A stretch of 64,000 nt of DNA from Lepidonotus clava (lineage: Eukaryota; Annelida; Polychaeta; Phyllodocida; Polynoidae), in assembly GCA_936440205.1 (NCBI GenBank), contig OW387147.1:18811629-18875628 (forward strand), written 5' to 3'. Below are positions 61,800 to 64,000 of the stretch, piece by piece. The notes beneath the pieces are model-generated. The model was given only the letters and a program-made list of their open reading frames with translations. It ran no database searches and was not told the origin of the DNA. The position numbers were made by a program, and so were the translations under genes. Within the stretch, counting starts at the first letter, position 1. The number at the start of each line of letters is the position of its first letter.

Positions 61800-63040
61800 G
61801 TATTGGTCTGTTAAGTAGCAATTCATTGTAATCAGACTTGTTTTTATATGCAGTAATTGACTGTAGTAATTGACTAAATCCTGGTCTCTGTTCGCCTTTG
61901 AGACCAACGTTCAGTGGCCGTAAGGTGTTGGTGCGATATTATAAGCGTGGGTGTTGGTCTGAACTCTGCTCGGCAGGTGTTTAAGTGGTTTACTTTTTCC
62001 AATGTCTTTGAGGTAACTATTTGTAGATTAAACTGCAGAAAATGTATGTTTTCTTTGGCATTTTAGTTACCAAAGAAAGAGCATATTTTTTTACATTGAC
62101 ATTATCATACAATTGTTGCTGTAAAATACAGAAATCATAATTTTGTTTTTGCATTGAAAAAGTTGCATGATGAAAATTAATTTTCGTGTAAAAAACAAGT
62201 TTACGTTCGGAGAAAGATAAACTCAAGGTTGGCGGTCTGTCTGGCTTATAATACTAAGGCTCTGTTAGTTGTTTGTATTTAAGCAATGGAAATTGGATTT
62301 CTACAATGCATCCAGCAAGTCCCAGGATTATGGAAAAACTAATTCGATTTCCTTAAATTTGCGTTCTTGCACGCTCCAATCAATTCTAGACTTCATTCCA
62401 CAACTGCACAGGATGGCTACGTATTTTATTGGGATATTCATTCTAGAATCGACTTTGTGAAAGGAAATGAAATGGCATTGCAAACTTACGAGGGTTTTTC
62501 TAGGAGTGCCTAGTATTGCAGCGACGGAATGAATTCAATGAATTGGACACTGGCAAACATAACTTAATCAAAAAGTTCAAATTCGAATCCCTCTGCGGGG
62601 TCTCTTTACAATAGATTGTGTTCACCACATATAATTTCCTTTCCATATTGCCTGTTCTGACATTCTACCTGATTAGCTATCTAAATTATGGAAAGACAAG
62701 CCAAGGGCATAAACCAACCCAAAGTTCAGGTTCTTCAGGTGTGGGAAATAAATCAGTTCACTTCATTTAATTTAAATCTCATATTTTCTTATTTTTTTGT
62801 AACATAGATTACGAACTCTCCTTGTGCAATGTATCTAAATATTTGGAACTCAAATCAGTTTCAAGTAATTAGCTGCAAGCTGAGGTAATCAAAATTAAAT
62901 TTTAAAGTTGCTTGTGAACGGAACACCTTTTTTAAAATGACAGTCATCTGTTTTCAAAACCTTTGCAAGCTAAAACAGATACTACTCAATAGCATTTGAA
63001 AATAAATCAGACACATGTACATAAACAATGAACATAACTC
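61800..63040. other. Intergenic, nothing recognised
   Basis: AT-rich, short incidental open frames only. Confidence 0.5.
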
Positions 63041-63044
63041 CCAG

Positions 63045-63320
63045 GCAAGCACTGACATAGAAACCGTACTTTTTTTGGTTAGTCTGTAACCTGCCCAATT
63101 TTCAAGTAACAGTTATGTTATTTTAGGTAAAACCAAGACTTACTAAAACAAAATGTTATAATAACATTATATTTTAGTGAAATTGAGACCTTACTAATAA
63201 AGAACGTTATAATAACGTCATTACAATGTGAAAGAATGTTGCAAGAATATCACAATCCCGTCACAGTGCGATTTTGCAATGTTAGGTTCTAAAGACGTTT
63301 TTGGGTGCCATTAAAATAAC
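63045..63320. repeat. Dispersed repeat R2, uninterrupted copy
   Basis: Matches both halves of 58381-59100 and runs through 'ttttcaagtaacagttatg' with no insertion, thus giving the unfilled state of the M5 site. Continues with 'gttataataacgtcatt' and 'gttaggttctaaagacgttt'. Confidence 0.85.
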
Positions 63321-63329
63321 GTAACTAAA

Positions 63330-64000
63330 GATCGGAGCAGCAAATTGGGAACTTGGGACTAGCCACATTAGAGGCCATCTTAAACAAAATAAAAACATAA
63401 TTTTTTAACCTAAAAAGATTATAAAAGGAAATTATAGTCCTTATATCTGATATCATACAACAAAAATCTAATTCAAAGATGATTCTTGGGTCAAATTATC
63501 AGTATAATAGCAAATTTCTATGTCTAAAGCACAAAAAGCTGGTCCTTTCCAATACTATGATTTAGTAAATATCTTATAAATCCATGGGATACATTCCGTA
63601 AACATTCTCCAGGACCCTCTATTCATAATGGTAGGGCTTGTAAACAATATTATGTCTTGAATAACAGTTTTAGAAGTATATTTGAATTCATAGAAATATA
63701 AAAGACAGACTTAATTTATATTTCCAGACATTAATTTCGGCTTTCCTGATCAGACTGTGCTACCAATCTGTCATGACCAGGCCATGACTCAGATAATTGG
63801 GTCATGACCTTGACCTCTATTTCTTAATTCTTTACCATAAAAACATGACAACATGTCATGACATCAAATATTTTCTACTATGGACCTGTAAACATGTTTG
63901 TAGTTGACATATTTGCTTCATGTTGTTTGATTAATTAAATTATCATCAAATTTATCATGAAATGCATGGAAATAGTGTAGATACAATCAATGACATCAGT
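63330..64000. other. Window end, nothing recognised
   Basis: AT-rich. A short 'gtcatgacc' motif recurs at about 63771-63811. No exon or RNA gene is supported. Confidence 0.5.

Noticed and set aside
62573-62592. Box B-like 'aaattcgaatccc'
   Set aside because: No box A at a suitable distance and no cloverleaf could be drawn.

Overview
The window is animal nuclear DNA. Short GC-richer coding exons are separated by AT-rich introns of about 0.2-2.7 kb, with GT-AG borders. The modules (EGF, laminin-G-like, REJ, GPS, PLAT and a polycystin channel in one protein) and the many short terminal-inverted-repeat elements suggest a marine invertebrate. An echinoderm or other invertebrate deuterostome is my best guess, helped by the recurrent octamer TAGGCCTA; this is low confidence.

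Almost all coding capacity belongs to one plus-strand gene, a polycystin-1-like protein that is 5'-partial. It runs from before the window to a TAA stop at 49967-49969, with a candidate poly(A) signal at 51102-51107. I assembled 44 coding exons by splice sites and phase. Their lengths sum to 10,460 nt; after the 2 nt that complete a split first codon this leaves exactly 3,486 codons including the stop, so one frame is kept throughout.

Layout: 308-7859, five copies of an unrecognised beta-rich module of about 172 aa separated by 16-aa Thr-rich linkers, the last four copies very recent tandem duplicates including introns. 9587-11638, five very small Thr/Ser exons (12-30 nt). 12342-16287, EGF and two laminin-G-like domains. 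18954-19921, three tandem-duplicated Thr/Pro-rich exons. 21114-25769, REJ region. 26949-36870, GAIN-like region ending in an aberrant GPS. 37273-49969, TM1, PLAT, ten further membrane segments and the polycystin pore. The expected product is an 11-span surface receptor/channel with a long mucin-like and lectin-like ectodomain.

The introns and the 3' flank hold many short inverted-repeat elements, probably non-autonomous DNA transposons, with at least seven terminus families. They also hold two probable tRNA-derived SINEs, a degenerate minisatellite and dispersed repeats. One element at 58.5 kb has a related unfilled site at 63.1 kb.

From 51.1 kb to the end no gene can be assigned with confidence. 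There are three GC-rich, promoter-like patches (51.8-52.3, 54.9-55.0, 60.9-61.4 kb), a duplicated segment at 59.4-60.0 kb, a near-perfect 58-bp palindrome at 57.9 kb and a few weak exon candidates. All calls are by eye; no alignment or database search was run.
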